A model generated the notes under the pieces. The model had not been told where the DNA came from. It saw only the letters and a program-made list of their open reading frames with translations, and did not search any database. From assembly GCA_903915465.1 (NCBI GenBank), contig CAIWTA010000294.1:1-52087 (forward strand): 52,087 nucleotides of DNA, in the 5' to 3' direction. Shown in pieces: positions 51,305-52,087 of this stretch (position 1 is the first letter of the stretch; each line of letters starts with the position of its first letter). The position numbers and the translations under genes are program-made. The stretch is from an uncultured Bacteroidales bacterium. Its GTDB lineage: Bacteria > Bacteroidota > Bacteroidia > Bacteroidales > FEN-979.

Positions 51305-52087
51305 ATGGCATCTATAAAATTCTATAAGCACAAAGAAACCAATAATAAAACATTGATTCTCATTACATTCACTTTTAATCATGAAAGGCTGAGACTGTCA
51401 ACAGGATTATCTGTTCCCGCCAAAGCCTGGGATAAGGATGAACAAAAAGCCAAACCATTGAAGGAATTTGCCGAAATTAACAAGCGTTTAAGGGAGATTA
51501 CAAATTTCCTTCTTGATAAATATGACGAGTTATTCCCCTCAGAATCAATATTTACAAAGGATGAAGTAAAAAATAAATCGAAAGAATTGAAAGAGTCTTA
51601 TCAGGTATTCTCTGGCAGGAAAGAATTAAAAGTCCCCGTTCAAGCCACCCTTCTATCATTCATTGCAATATTCCAGGATCGATATAAAAACAAATTAAAT
51701 CCTGATCATTTAACTCATTATAATGGGCTAAAGAAACATCTTGAAGATTTCCAAACGAAAAAAAAATTCATTGTAACCTTCGAAACTATTGGCAAAGACT
51801 TCTATATCAAGTTCACAGACTATTTAAAGGAAATCGGGTTAAAGCCAAATACCATTGGCTCCCATATTAAGAGATTAAAACGTTTAATGAATGAAGCTTT
51901 TGAAGATAAACTTACAAAAAACCTTGACCATCAAAAGCGAGATTTCAAGGTAATCAAAGAAGACGTGGATACTGTTTATCTGACAGAAAATGAAATCAAA
52001 GTATTATACGAAATGCCACTCGAAATCCCCTCCAAAAGAAAAATCCGTGATATTTTTGTACTTATGTGCTATACCGGACTTCGCCAT
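51305..52087 (+). CDS. Tyrosine recombinase/integrase, 5' part
   Basis: The first 261 codons of a Bacteroidota-type site-specific integrase; the gene continues past the window. N-terminal arm-DNA-binding region (MASIKFYKHKETNNKTLILI, then RLRLSTGLSVPAKAWD), a helical SAM-like core-binding domain (about 110-215), and the start of the catalytic domain with VYLTENEI and CYTGLRH, where R260 is the first catalytic Arg. The R-H-R-Y remainder is off-window. Location just after a tRNA-Arg shows integration at the tRNA 3' end; mobile element type (ICE, prophage, island) cannot be told from this piece. Confidence 0.92.
   Translation, partial: MASIKFYKHKETNNKTLILITFTFNHERLRLSTGLSVPAKAWDKDEQKAKPLKEFAEINKRLREITNFLLDKYDELFPSESIFTKDEVKNKSKELKESYQVFSGRKELKVPVQATLLSFIAIFQDRYKNKLNPDHLTHYNGLKKHLEDFQTKKKFIVTFETIGKDFYIKFTDYLKEIGLKPNTIGSHIKRLKRLMNEAFEDKLTKNLDHQKRDFKVIKEDVDTVYLTENEIKVLYEMPLEIPSKRKIRDIFVLMCYTGLRH

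Overview
The window is a stretch of chromosome from a member of the Bacteroidota, most likely Bacteroidales-like. The evidence is the str operon order rpsL-rpsG-fusA, a short RpoD without region 1.1, a DUF4290 gene directly before murA, recurrent TAnnTTTG (-7) promoter boxes, A-rich start contexts without clear Shine-Dalgarno sites, and a Bacteroidota-type integrase. Nearly all of it is core or conserved accessory genome; only the last kilobase enters an integrated element.

Layout. 1-1430 (minus): start of fusA, then rpsG and rpsL with two candidate promoters and a roughly 290-nt gene-free leader. 1498-11014: a TylF-like methyltransferase (minus), then on the plus strand pcrA/uvrD, DUF4290-murA, grpE-dnaJ and a two-gene ABC exporter. 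11014-13845 (minus): arginine decarboxylase and a deoxyhypusine-synthase-like enzyme, with inverted word repeats on both sides of the latter. 14033-19469 (plus): a GT-C-like membrane protein, then an AttH/CrtC-like protein paired with a three-part ATP-grasp/His-swivel phosphotransferase built like rifampicin phosphotransferase. 19459-22567 (minus): tyrosine phosphatase, rpoD, htrA. 22786-28993: an EEP-family protein and an AmmeMemoRadiSam cluster (Tat-type radical SAM protein, membrane spermidine-synthase-like protein, and a MEMO-AMMECR1 lipoprotein fusion expressed divergently). 28971-41803 (minus): tamB, addA, a sugar-kinase/RapZ-C fusion, a MurU-like nucleotidyltransferase and addB, arranged as one operon. 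41813-48558: tsaD, a lipoprotein, an FprA flavodiiron protein, parC and an isochorismatase-family hydrolase. 48559-51016 is a decayed zone with gene remnants and repeats. It ends with tRNA-Arg(UCU) and, 170 bp downstream, a tyrosine integrase running off the window, the edge of an element integrated at the tRNA.

Themes. (1) AmmeMemoRadiSam proteins carry export signals, so this uncharacterised system may act outside the cytoplasm. (2) Cell-wall recycling genes sit inside an addAB operon, one fused to the GlcN6P-sensing domain of RapZ. (3) Several intergenic regions hold arrays of short degenerate words in inverted orientation, with different words but one architecture. (4) The integrase promoter is bracketed by a perfect 12-bp inverted repeat. 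All functions are read from sequence by eye; no database search was possible.
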